Assembly (NCBI GenBank): GCA_021161765.1
Contig: JAGGZZ010000036.1
Span: 1-19,985 of the forward strand
DNA length: 19,985 nucleotides
Source: Candidatus Methanophagales archaeon
GTDB lineage: Archaea > Halobacteriota > Syntropharchaeia > Alkanophagales > Methanospirareceae
Reading direction: 5' to 3'
Shown here: one piece after another, positions 1 through 6,627 of the stretch
Numbering within the stretch: position 1 is the stretch's first letter
Layout: every line of letters starts with the position of its first letter
Position numbers and translations under genes: made by a program
The notes under the pieces: model-generated
What the model was told of the DNA's origin: nothing
What the model saw: only the letters and a program-made list of their open reading frames with translations
Databases searched by the model: none

Positions 1-140
1 TACAACTCCGTATCCATGTCCGCAGTCGCTAAAAAGTTCTTATCAAGCACGACTTCCTTCAGTTCTTCCAATTTCCTCACCACGGGGAAAAATGTTCTTT
101 CTCCAAATTTTAACTTATTCCATGTCGATTTCGGTTTCAT
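1..140 (-). CDS. N-terminal part of an unknown protein, runs off the window edge
   Basis: An ATG at 140 (minus strand) opens a frame that stays open to the window edge, giving 46 residues that begin MKPKSTWNKLKFGE and are rich in Lys, Glu and Leu. I do not recognise a family. There is no signal peptide or membrane segment in the visible part. The gene lies downstream of, and on the same strand as, a transposase remnant, so it may belong to a mobile element or simply be a short accessory gene. The start is the only in-frame ATG after the AT-rich gap at 141-164; no strong ribosome binding site is visible. Confidence 0.4.
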   Translation of the reverse strand, partial: MKPKSTWNKLKFGERTFFPVVRKLEELKEVVLDKNFLATADMDTEL

Positions 141-164
141 TGTCTTCTCTATTGAAAGTGATTT

Positions 165-445
165 TTAAAAATTAAAAATAATGAACTCCCGCACCTCCAT
201 CGTCACGAAATGCCGCTTGCCCTCACGATCCACGTACCAGAATGTGACCGTTTTTGTGATCCTACAGTATTCGCACTCATATGTGAAGAAGTCGCGACTC
301 TCGTCCTTGCAGGACAGCATCTTGTTGACTTCGTTGATTTCGACATCACGGAGGTTATCTTTTTCCGCAAGGCGAAATGCAGCCCAGTTGAGATTGTCCT
401 CGAATATGTGTTTGACCGTGAGAGGGGCATCAGTAGTAAGACAGA
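165..445 (-). pseudogene. Remnant of an IS91-type transposase zinc-binding N-terminus
   Basis: A minus-strand frame ending in TAA at 165-167 encodes VKHIFEDNLNWAAF, then EVNKMLSCKDESRDFF, TYECEYCRITKTVTF and a divergent tail. The pattern of a histidine-containing start, a conserved EVxKMLxCK helix and a YxCxxC knuckle matches the zinc-binding domain at the N-terminus of IS91-like transposases. No ATG, GTG or TTG is well placed at the start. After KTVTF the sequence leaves the family pattern (the expected SRFCPSC segment is absent) and soon ends. The frame runs against radB's 3' end. This is seen as a fragment; the family assignment is from remembered motif patterns and is moderate. Confidence 0.45.
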
Positions 446-466
446 GGAGAAAGCAGATACAGAAAG

Positions 467-1228
467 TTATTCCACCCCATCACCCGTGATAAAAAACTCG
501 CATGATGTGTCTTCAGGCATAGACCTGTGCTTCTTTAAGACGGCTCTTCTTTTACCACGCCCCTCTGCGGTCTTCTCAAGCTGCACGATTACCTTAGAGA
601 GATGCTCGAGTGCATATCCACCCGAAGGGCGTAAATTCCCATCTTCAATGTCCATGTACACCTGATTAGTTATTATAACTGCAAGGTCATATCTGCGAGC
701 GAGTTCCAAAAGATGCATTATTTGGTTTGCCAGTACTCTTCTCAGATAGATGCTCCTCTCCTCGTCCAGCTCCAACCGGTAGAACAGAGTGGCTGAATCA
801 AGGATTACGAGTGCAACTCCACTTTCACCTTCTTTTTCCTTTATTAGCTCCTCAATCTCGTCTATGCATGACGTTTGCTGCTCGAAACTATGCGGCTCGT
901 AGATTGTAATCCTCTGCGCTATGCGTTCTACAGTTTCTGAAGTTTCATTTGTGTTTGCACTGTGGGGCGGAGCTCCACAATCCCGCAAGCCCGGTAAAGG
1001 CTTAGCATTGGCTATTTGTAAGAATCTCTCAGGAGAAAAGCCTTCACTGTCTATAAAAATTACCGTTTTCCCCTTTCTTGCGCATTCTACCGCCGCCTGG
1101 AGACAGATGTTGGTTTTTCCGCTGCCCGCCTCGCCGTATAACTGGGTAACGGTGCCGGACTCAAAGCCACCACCTAACAGCTCATCTATGCTCTTGCATC
1201 CAGTGCTATATTTCGTGAGAAGTTGCAT
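467..1228 (-). CDS. radB: RadB, archaeal RecA/Rad51 paralogue
   Basis: RadB is the short archaeal recombinase paralogue thought to assist RadA and Holliday-junction processing. It has only the ATPase core and no N-terminal helix-hairpin-helix domain. The protein (253 aa) shows Walker A GEAGSGKT at 32-39, the FIDSEGFSPERF segment at 58-69, Walker B (VALVILDS) and the L2 to C-terminal part with SGGYALEH and IVQLEK. An insertion of about 15 residues at roughly 75-90 (AKPLPGLRDCGAPPH) has no counterpart in usual RadB, which is nearer 220-235 aa; it is encoded by a copy of the palindromic repeat. The insert falls in a surface loop between the SPERF helix and the RITIYEP strand, so the protein may still work. 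The start is the ATG at 1228; no clear ribosome binding site is seen. Confidence 0.93.
   Translation of the reverse strand: MQLLTKYSTGCKSIDELLGGGFESGTVTQLYGEAGSGKTNICLQAAVECARKGKTVIFIDSEGFSPERFLQIANAKPLPGLRDCGAPPHSANTNETSETVERIAQRITIYEPHSFEQQTSCIDEIEELIKEKEGESGVALVILDSATLFYRLELDEERSIYLRRVLANQIMHLLELARRYDLAVIITNQVYMDIEDGNLRPSGGYALEHLSKVIVQLEKTAEGRGKRRAVLKKHRSMPEDTSCEFFITGDGVE
959..1005 (-). repeat. Palindromic element inside radB (copy 1)
   Basis: In the coding direction this stretch reads as the two-hairpin element found elsewhere in the window: an AAGCC...GGGCTT hairpin, a GCGGGA linker, then a GTGGAGC...GCCCCAC hairpin. The second stem carries mismatches, so this copy is more decayed than the intergenic ones. 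It is translated as KPLPGLRDCGAPPH, in the same frame as the copy in the ogt-mut7C fusion. Confidence 0.8.
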
Positions 1229-1234
1229 TGAAAT

Positions 1235-1280
1235 CTTTCTTTAAAAAAGAAAGCGTTACCAAAGAAAAAGTTTAATTATT
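1235..1280. repeat. Hairpin-type dispersed repeat upstream of radB
   Basis: CTTTCTTT followed by AAAGAAAG forms a hairpin, then comes CGTTACCAAAGAAAAAG and an AT-rich end. Nearly the same string, with the same order of blocks, recurs inside the tRNA-Gly intron at about 16855-16898. The rest of the gap to 1417 contains two further short palindromes (TTCGC...GCGAA and TTGCC...GGCAA) and AT-rich DNA, but nothing else I can name. Confidence 0.6.
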
Positions 1281-1417
1281 TCGCGAAGCTGCGAAGTTGC
1301 CGAATCCTCCGCGGCAACAAATTCCACAATTTCTTACCATACCCCAAATTCGTAGCAAGGTAATTAACAAAAAGATAAGTTTTTGTGTACGACTGACTGA
1401 TAGATAAAGAACTAATA

Positions 1418-1738
1418 GTGAAACCCTTAGGATTATTCATTCACGGACCGGAGGTAGTAGATGAAGGCGAAGCAGAAGAAGCGCTCAAAACGCTAAAGGA
1501 ATCGGGGTTTGTGGTAGCAGCGGCTCTGGGTGGTATATCTGGTAAAACTGCGGTTATCGATGCCGGTATGCAGCACGTAATAGACATAAGCAAGGATATG
1601 AGACCCTCTGAAGTGGTGGACGATTTCTTAAAGCGGGGATTAGACTTTATCGTGTTGGTGAACCATGCGAAGACCGAAGAGAGCGGCTTCGTACTTGGCG
1701 AGGGCATTCTGCGGAATTTTTCGATATTTATAGTATAG
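1418..1738 (+). CDS. DUF2117-family protein, truncated
   Basis: The 106-residue product starts MKPLGLFIHGPEVVDEGEAEE and continues with AAALGGISGKTAVIDAGMQHVIDIS and a SEVVDDFLKRGLDFIVLVNHAKT segment. This matches the N-terminal domain of DUF2117, an uncharacterised family of methanogen-type archaea. Full-length members, as I recall them, are about three times longer, so this looks like a gene that lost its C-terminal two thirds; the last residues (NFSIFIV) look like read-through of unrelated DNA. The start is the GTG at 1418. A damaged CBS gene follows 10 bp later, so the whole stretch looks decayed. A short functional form cannot be excluded. Confidence 0.55.
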   Translation: MKPLGLFIHGPEVVDEGEAEEALKTLKESGFVVAAALGGISGKTAVIDAGMQHVIDISKDMRPSEVVDDFLKRGLDFIVLVNHAKTEESGFVLGEGILRNFSIFIV

Positions 1739-1748
1739 TGAAGAAGAA

Positions 1749-1982
1749 ATGGCAGGAGAAATATTAGAGGTTGGGGATGTGATGACACCAAATGTCGTTA
1801 CTGAAGATGAAGACACGCCTGTCACTGTAATATCGTGAGATATGGAATTGTCCGGGATAGGGAGCGTAGTGATAACAAAGGCGGGCAAACCGGTAGGTAT
1901 TGTTACTGACCGCGATATAGCAATAAAAATTTTTATAACGGGGAGAGATCCAAGCGCAGTAAGAGCAGGGGAAATCATGTAG
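1749..1982 (+). pseudogene. CBS-domain protein with internal TGA stop
   Basis: Reading from the ATG at 1749 gives MAGEILEVGDVMTPNVVTEDED, then TPVTVIS, a TGA at 1836-1838, and on in the same frame DMELSGIGSVVITKAGKPVG, IVTDRDIAIKIFITGRD, ending AGEIM and TAG. The VGDVMTP start and GIVTDRD end are typical of a CBS domain. Such regulatory proteins normally carry two CBS domains; here the gene stops just after the first one, where the second would begin (AGEIM). The TGA stands where family members usually have Arg, so a CGA to TGA change is the simplest explanation. Both features point to a pseudogene. Confidence 0.75.
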
Positions 1983-1983
1983 C

Positions 1984-2045
1984 GGTTTAGAGGGTTAGCG
2001 GTTTGGAGGTTTAGCTAACGAGCTGAACCGCTAATAAACTAAACC
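1984..2045. terminator. Nested hairpin between decayed genes
   Basis: The inner stem TTAGCGGTT (1995-2003) pairs perfectly with AACCGCTAA (2026-2034). The outer stem GGTTTAG (1984-1990) pairs with CTAAACC (2039-2045). The motif GGTTTAG/GGGTTAG is also repeated directly. It starts at the stop of the CBS remnant and could act as a transcript end for either strand, or be a remnant of a small mobile element. Function is inferred only from structure. Confidence 0.45.
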
Positions 2046-2140
2046 ACTAATTCATCTCCCTGCATCGTTTCTAATACCTGCAGCATCTTAGAGCAGACGA
2101 TCAGCGCGGATTTTATCCGCTCTGCGAATTGGTAACACAT
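2039..2140 (-). CDS. Tiny ORF, possible fragment of a lost gene
   Basis: From the ATG at 2140 this encodes 33 residues, MCYQFAERIKSALIV followed by CSKMLQVLETMQGDELVV. It has the look of a real amphipathic helix (Glu, Lys, Leu spacing) rather than a random frame. Upstream in the same frame the sequence becomes implausible, so it may be the C-terminal end of a decayed gene. Its stop lies in the hairpin at 1984-2045. It overlaps the start of the plus-strand ORF at 2139. I do not recognise a family. Confidence 0.2.
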   Translation of the reverse strand: MCYQFAERIKSALIVCSKMLQVLETMQGDELVV

Positions 2141-2282
2141 GGAATATCTGAGCGAGGAAGCGATTGAACGGATTGAAAATAACTTATGTCTTCTTAATGA
2201 CCTGAATGAGGAACAGAAGGCGATGTTTGATGTACCCAATCTAATGCGGTATAAGAAGTTAGTCAGTACAAAGTTGCATTAG
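2139..2282 (+). CDS. Small unknown ORF, 47 residues
   Basis: It encodes MEYLSEEAIERIENNLC and continues to LMRYKKLVSTKLH. Composition is protein-like: acidic helix first, basic end. A TAA stop sits two codons before the ATG in the same frame, so the start is well bounded. There is no clear ribosome binding site. It converges with the NifU-like gene, ending 17 bp from that gene's stop. No family is recognised; it could equally be a fragment. Confidence 0.3.
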   Translation: MEYLSEEAIERIENNLCLLNDLNEEQKAMFDVPNLMRYKKLVSTKLH

Positions 2283-2299
2283 CTCTTTTATACCGCATT

Positions 2300-2707
2300 T
2301 CACAGAATACCTGAAATGTCGCCTATGGGAAATTGAAAGACGGTGAGGGGAAAAATGGTACTGTTAATTTTTTCCTTGATTCGTATAACTGCGAAAGTAT
2401 AATCTTCCAGAGCTGCTTTCAGTGTATTCACTGCGAGCACAGGACTACTAACGTTCTCCGCTGGTAACCTACCCAAAACCGACTCAATGTCCTTAATCTC
2501 TATCCCGAATGCTTCTTCAATTGTCTTACCTTTCACCAGTTCAGTGATTACACTTCCGCATGCAACAATGGGGCCATACGCATCGGTCGTGAATTTACTA
2601 TCTTTGATCGTTCTGTCACCGTAGAACGCTTCCTCATCTCTCTTTATCGCTTCTTCCAGCGCACGCATCTTATTCTCGAAGTCTGAAAGGTCTTCATCGT
2701 CTGTCAT
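2300..2707 (-). CDS. NifU/IscU-fold protein lacking the cluster cysteines
   Basis: NifU/IscU N-terminal domains are scaffolds on which Fe-S clusters are built, using three conserved Cys and an Asp. The middle of this 135-residue protein aligns with that fold: DSKFTTDAYGPIVACGS, ITELVKGKTIEEAFG, IKDIESVLGRLPAENVSS and PVLAVNTLKAALEDY. The Cys of the FGCGAA motif is Tyr here, the Cys before SVLA is Ser, and the N-terminal CGD motif is replaced by unrelated acidic sequence. One Cys (VACGS) is shifted by four residues. It probably cannot hold a cluster in the usual way. An ATGA overlap couples it to hisS upstream. The C-terminal extension (about 25 residues) is hydrophobic and not recognised. Confidence 0.7.
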   Translation of the reverse strand: MTDDEDLSDFENKMRALEEAIKRDEEAFYGDRTIKDSKFTTDAYGPIVACGSVITELVKGKTIEEAFGIEIKDIESVLGRLPAENVSSPVLAVNTLKAALEDYTFAVIRIKEKINSTIFPLTVFQFPIGDISGIL

Positions 2708-4008
2708 TTCTCTTCTCCTTTCACCCCGAAATAAGCCTTTAATCTCTCCACACAGTCCTCAACGCTCATTCTCTCTTGTTCTCCTGTGATGAGGTTCCGT
2801 AATGTTACGTTTGCTTCCTTCAGCTCGTTTTTACCTACGAGCACAGCAAACGAATCATGGCAAGCATTGGCATACTTGAGCTGAGCGCTTAAACTCCTGT
2901 TCATCAGGTCTATATGCGCGGGGACGATCTCTCTCAACCGGGAGGTAATTCTTATCGCCTCTTTCATCACACCCCGGTCTGCGTCTTTATCTCGTATCGG
3001 GACCACCACCACACCTCTTCTCTCTAAATCCTTATCGTCCACACTGAATATCTCAGCTAAGCGGTCAAACCCAAATGCAAACCCGGTTAACGGAATATCA
3101 TCACCGCCGAACAACGTAGCCAGCCGATAAGAGCCACCGCCGCAAATCTGATTCTGCGCGCCCAATTTGCCACCCGCTTCGTAAATCTCAAATACCATTC
3201 CCGTGTAATAATCCAAACCCCGTGCGATTCCCAAGTTTAACTTGTAATCAACGCCGTAATAATCGAGATACTCCAGCAGCAACTCCAGCTCCCGTAACGC
3301 GTCGCTATCAGCGGCAATTATGTTACGGTCACGTACTTCTTGTAATGTGTTCTTACCTTTTGAATCGAGCAAACAGAGCAAATCGTCAATTAAATCCTTT
3401 TTCACGCCTGCCTCGTTCATTAACTCAACCACTGCTTGCCGTTCTCCCTTGTCTATCAACCGCATCGCGGTGTTTATCTGCTTCCCATCCACCTGTGCAG
3501 CGCGCAATCGCTCACGTATCAGGCCCACATGCCCAACGTGAAGCTCTGCTTTAACGCCTAACGACTTCAAAATATTAAAAGCGAGCGCAATGAGTTCCGC
3601 CTGCGCCTCCGGGCGGTCGGACCCGATTATCTCAGTACCGAACTGCCAGAACTCACGGTACCGAGCCTTCTGCGGCTCCTCGTACCTGAAGCAATTACCA
3701 AAATAATACACCTTTGTTGGCTTCGACGCCATCTTCAATTCATTAATGTACATTCGTATTACAGGAGCTGTTAACTCAGGTCTTAACGCTAAATGCCTGC
3801 CACCTTTATCCTTGAATTCGTACATCTCCTCCAAGATTGCCTCGCCTGATTTAAGTGTGAAGAGTTCCGCGCGCTCAAACGTTGGCGTACGTATCTCTTC
3901 ATAGCCCCACCGCTCTGCAACGTCACGCATACGCTCCTCCATGATCCTCCTCTTCCGCATCTCCTTAGGCAAGAAATCTCTTGTCCCACGTGCTCTCTCT
4001 ATCCGCAT
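2704..4008 (-). CDS. hisS: Histidyl-tRNA synthetase
   Basis: HisRS is a class II aminoacyl-tRNA synthetase that charges tRNA-His in the cytoplasm. Visible marks are the N-terminal ARGTRDFLP, class II motif 2 (FRYEEPQKARYREF with FGTEIIG), the histidine-specific RGLDYYTGMVFE, motif 3 (GFAFGFDRL) and a C-terminal anticodon-binding domain (VVVVPIRD through FAVLVGKNEL). I place the start at the ATG at 4008 because AAGGAG sits six bases upstream of it; a GTG 15 bp further upstream (4023) would bury that site. That gives 434 residues, a normal family length. The stop overlaps the NifU-like gene start by four bases. Confidence 0.95.
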   Translation of the reverse strand: MRIERARGTRDFLPKEMRKRRIMEERMRDVAERWGYEEIRTPTFERAELFTLKSGEAILEEMYEFKDKGGRHLALRPELTAPVIRMYINELKMASKPTKVYYFGNCFRYEEPQKARYREFWQFGTEIIGSDRPEAQAELIALAFNILKSLGVKAELHVGHVGLIRERLRAAQVDGKQINTAMRLIDKGERQAVVELMNEAGVKKDLIDDLLCLLDSKGKNTLQEVRDRNIIAADSDALRELELLLEYLDYYGVDYKLNLGIARGLDYYTGMVFEIYEAGGKLGAQNQICGGGSYRLATLFGGDDIPLTGFAFGFDRLAEIFSVDDKDLERRGVVVVPIRDKDADRGVMKEAIRITSRLREIVPAHIDLMNRSLSAQLKYANACHDSFAVLVGKNELKEANVTLRNLITGEQERMSVEDCVERLKAYFGVKGEEK

Positions 4009-4156
4009 TATTCTCCTTGTCACCCGTTACCATGCTTACTTAAGCTTAACAATAAAAAGCAGAGATCATACATAAAATAATTGCGTATAATTATGGCTAA
4101 ACGATCAATAGTAGCAGGTTTCTTATGTAATGGCTGAACAACGGGGGAAATGAAAA

Positions 4157-4894
4157 ATGAACTTCAGGCTGATTTTCGTGATGGATGTGCTTGACGGTGT
4201 GGTCGTGCATGCGAAGCAAGGCAAACGTGACCAGTACAAGCCAATTAGCCTTTCCAGTTCTATCGTTAGTTCCTCAGAGCCTGTTCATATCATCGAAGAG
4301 CTAAAGCCTGCGGAAGTTTACATCGCTGACCTCAATCGCCTCATGAACTCCGGCGATAACCGAGCAATACTAAAAGAACTGAGAAATCGGAATAAGGATT
4401 TGCGGATAATGCTGGATTATGGTGTTAAAGGAATGAAAGACCTGAAAGAGGCTGTTGACACGGAATTAGCGGATACTTTCGTTTTAGGAACGGAAACTAC
4501 CTCTATGGATTTGATTGAGGAAGCCTCTAAAAGCGATACGTTTTACGATAAACATGTAAGTGTTAGTGTAAGTGTGGACCTCTTTAACAAAGAAGTGCTA
4601 ACAAGCGATAAAAAGATGAAAAATAATCCCGTACAGTTAATAAAAACGTTGAACGAATATCCAATAGAGGATGTAATTGTGTTAGACCTGGATAGAGTAG
4701 GGACGAAAAGCGGAATTGACTTTGATTTCCTCGCTCGTGCCGTTGCGGTCTCAGAACATAATATTCTAAGCGGTGGTGGCGTTAGAACCCACGAAGATAT
4801 AGCTAAAATGGAGAAGATAGGAGTGAAAGGCGCACTGGTCGCTACTGCGCTTCATGATGGGTCTATCCCTGTGTCTGCCCTTAGAAAAACTTAA
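4157..4894 (+). CDS. HisA-like TIM-barrel protein (COG1411)
   Basis: This 245-residue protein is a relative of HisA, the ProFAR isomerase of histidine synthesis, and fits the archaeal COG1411 group whose reaction I cannot name. HisA-like features are the first strand IFVMDVLDGVVVHAKQGKR (Asp in place of the first catalytic Asp, then a GKR phosphate contact), LKPAEVYIADLNRL, the VIVLDLDRVGTKSG strand at mid-protein and the terminal ILSGGGVRTHEDI phosphate-binding motif with GVKGALVATALHDG. The ATG at 4157 has a GGGGG run nine bases upstream. The next gene starts one base after its stop, so the two are probably one transcript. True HisA is less likely because no other his genes are near. Confidence 0.8.
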   Translation: MNFRLIFVMDVLDGVVVHAKQGKRDQYKPISLSSSIVSSSEPVHIIEELKPAEVYIADLNRLMNSGDNRAILKELRNRNKDLRIMLDYGVKGMKDLKEAVDTELADTFVLGTETTSMDLIEEASKSDTFYDKHVSVSVSVDLFNKEVLTSDKKMKNNPVQLIKTLNEYPIEDVIVLDLDRVGTKSGIDFDFLARAVAVSEHNILSGGGVRTHEDIAKMEKIGVKGALVATALHDGSIPVSALRKT

Positions 4895-4895
4895 C

Positions 4896-5747
4896 ATGAA
4901 CGAGAATTTTCAAGCAGAAGTATTGAACCTGGTGAAGCAAATACCATGTGGTAAAGTGACAACGTACGGCGAGATAGCGCGAAAACTAACTGGCTCAGTT
5001 CGTGCCGCTCGTGCCGTCGGGCGGGCAGTTGCGAAAAACCCTTATCCTGTAATTAAGCCCTTACAGGGCTTGCGGGGTCGTGGGGCAGAGCCCCACATTC
5101 CGTGCCATCGTGTCGTGCGAAGTGATGGTAATGTCGGAGGGTATAAGTTGGGCGTGGATAGGAAAATAAAGCTTCTGAGCGAGGAAGGGATAGAGATACA
5201 AGGCGGAAAAGTGGCAAATTTCGCGCAAACTCTTTTTCGGTTCAAAGAGGGAACTGTGCGATTCGTAACAGACAGGATGTTAGGAAAGCTAAGCACCTGG
5301 CTTCGTATTCTTGGATACGATACCGTTTACGCTGCGGACATAGCCATAAAAAACGGAGAAGAAGACGAGGATAACGCCCTTGCCACTTTTGCAGCGCACG
5401 AAGCACGAATACTGCTTACGCGAGATAAGAATCTCGCAGCATCCGCGAGAAAGAAAGGCGTGCAATGCGTTCAAATAGAAACCGCTGTGGTGATGACGCA
5501 ACTGAAGGAGCTGCTTCGTCATAACATACCCCTAAACCTCGAACCCGTTCCCGTCCGGTGTAGCGAATGCAATGCCCGGATACGGAAAGTAGAGGCTTCG
5601 GAAGAGGATATACTGAAGGATAAGAGTTATGTGCCTCCGAACATGATAGGAAAGCGCGATTTCTGGGTTTGTGAGCGTTGCGGCAGAGTATACTGGGAAG
5701 GGAGCCATTGGAGGAATATGCGTGAGCAGTTGAAGCAGTTGAAATGA
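4896..5747 (+). CDS. Fusion: Ogt-type alkyltransferase domain plus Mut7-C RNase domain
   Basis: Residues 1 to about 105 match the DNA-binding and active-site domain of O6-alkylguanine-DNA alkyltransferase, with GKVTTYGEIA, RAARAVGRAVAKNP and the methyl-acceptor motif PCHR at 69-72. Residues about 120 to 270 match Mut7-C: a PIN-like part (FVTDRMLGKLSTWLRILGYD and LLTRDKNLA) and a zinc ribbon with CSEC at 222-225 and CERC at 259-262. Mut7-C proteins are thought to be nucleases. The two are normally separate genes. A 14-residue insert at 54-67 (KPLQGLRGRGAEPH) lies directly before the active site and is encoded by the palindromic repeat; without it the spacing NPYPVI-I-PCHR is canonical. The start (ATG 4896) directly follows the HisA-like stop; an earlier ATG would overlap that gene. 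Confidence 0.88.
   Translation: MNENFQAEVLNLVKQIPCGKVTTYGEIARKLTGSVRAARAVGRAVAKNPYPVIKPLQGLRGRGAEPHIPCHRVVRSDGNVGGYKLGVDRKIKLLSEEGIEIQGGKVANFAQTLFRFKEGTVRFVTDRMLGKLSTWLRILGYDTVYAADIAIKNGEEDEDNALATFAAHEARILLTRDKNLAASARKKGVQCVQIETAVVMTQLKELLRHNIPLNLEPVPVRCSECNARIRKVEASEEDILKDKSYVPPNMIGKRDFWVCERCGRVYWEGSHWRNMREQLKQLK
5054..5096 (+). repeat. Palindromic element inside the ogt-mut7C fusion (copy 2)
   Basis: This copy has two near-perfect hairpins, AAGCCC-ttaca... GGGCTT and GTGGGGC-AGA-GCCCCAC, joined by GCGGGGTC. It is the best preserved of the three genic copies and so may be the most recent insertion. It is translated as KPLQGLRGRGAEPH. Confidence 0.85.
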
Positions 5748-6009
5748 GTGTTTCGTCTTTGAATTGTAGTTCCAGTCAATCCATTCAGTTCCAGAGTGGG
5801 GGGTTTTTTATGTCTAAACAGTCAGCCTTCATCGATAATTTCATTAAGTATCACAAAAGATATATAGAAAAGCCGTCTGCCTCAAAAATCTTTCTAAGAA
5901 GGATAATGCCATCTTCTCTTCTATTAAAAAGCATAAGTTTTGAATGCGGTCTTTCCTAAGAACCCACCGAAGCGCTAAGAATGACGAATAGACATCCGAA
6001 ATTGTGAAC
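5748..6009. other. Intergenic stretch without a convincing gene
   Basis: The first 60 bp end in a G run followed by a T run (about 5797-5809), which could be a transcription stop for the upstream gene. A minus-strand frame near 5860-5945 encodes a short protein-like peptide (MLFNRREDGIILLRKIFEAD), but it is only about 27 residues and has no support. Otherwise nothing is recognised. Confidence 0.4.
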
Positions 6010-6627
6010 ATGCAAAGAATAATGAAAAATACCGAGGAACTGTATCGCATACAGGAAGAAATCGCATCAAAAGCGGTAATAGAAGATGAACTAAATCTGG
6101 AAGAGCTAAACGTAATAGCAGGTGCGGACCAGGCTTTCTTATACAAATCAAAATCTGAAAATGGAATTAAAAAGGAGAAGATAATATCCGCGGTTGTACT
6201 CCTTGAGTATCCCTCTATGAAGTTTATTGATTATGCTTATTCCGTGCTGCCCGTGGATTTCCCGTATATCCCCGGGCTTCTTTCGTTTAGAGAAGCACCA
6301 GCCATAATAAACGCTTTTTACACGCTCAAAACCAGGCCAGACCTGTTGGTGATAGATGGTGGTGGCATTAACCATCCGAGATTTGCGGGATTGGCCACGC
6401 ACGTCGGTGTTAGCTTAGACGTTGCAACTATCGGCGTGGCAAAGAGTCTCTTGTGCGGCACTGGCGAAGTGCCTGAGGAAGAAGGAGAATCGCGTATAAT
6501 AAAATATCACGATAGAGCAGTCGGCTATTATCTTAGAAGTAAAAAAGGCTGCAAACCCATAATCGTAGCGCCGGGGCATAAAATATCGCTGAAAACCTCG
6601 CTGAAACTGATCAAAAACGCTTCGCAA
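6010..6627 (+). pseudogene. nfi: Endonuclease V, 3' end lost
   Basis: Endonuclease V cuts near deaminated bases, chiefly inosine. The frame begins MQRIMKNTEELYRIQEEIA and shows the family marks: VIAGADQAF (first catalytic Asp), VDFPYIPGLLSFREAPAI (the YIPG and catalytic Glu), LLVIDGGGINHPRFAGLATH (second Asp and the HPR motif) and VAPGHKISL. The residue after IDG is Gly where family members usually have His. At about residue 205 the frame passes into DNA that is the antisense of a transposase remnant, and the normal last 25-30 residues (the EPTRLAH segment) are missing. Read literally the ORF would continue to 6939 as a 311-residue chimera. It is therefore probably inactive, although the catalytic residues seen here are intact. 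A GTG at 6004 is an alternative start. Confidence 0.8.

Noticed and set aside
210..665. Plus-strand ORF of 151 residues over the transposase remnant and the 3' end of radB
   Set aside because: The minus strand holds a recognisable zinc-binding transposase fragment and radB; the plus frame has no family features and mirrors them.
1836..1838. TGA as a recoded sense codon
   Set aside because: Intact genes such as hisS and the ogt-mut7C fusion end with TGA, and the TGA-containing frames are otherwise truncated.
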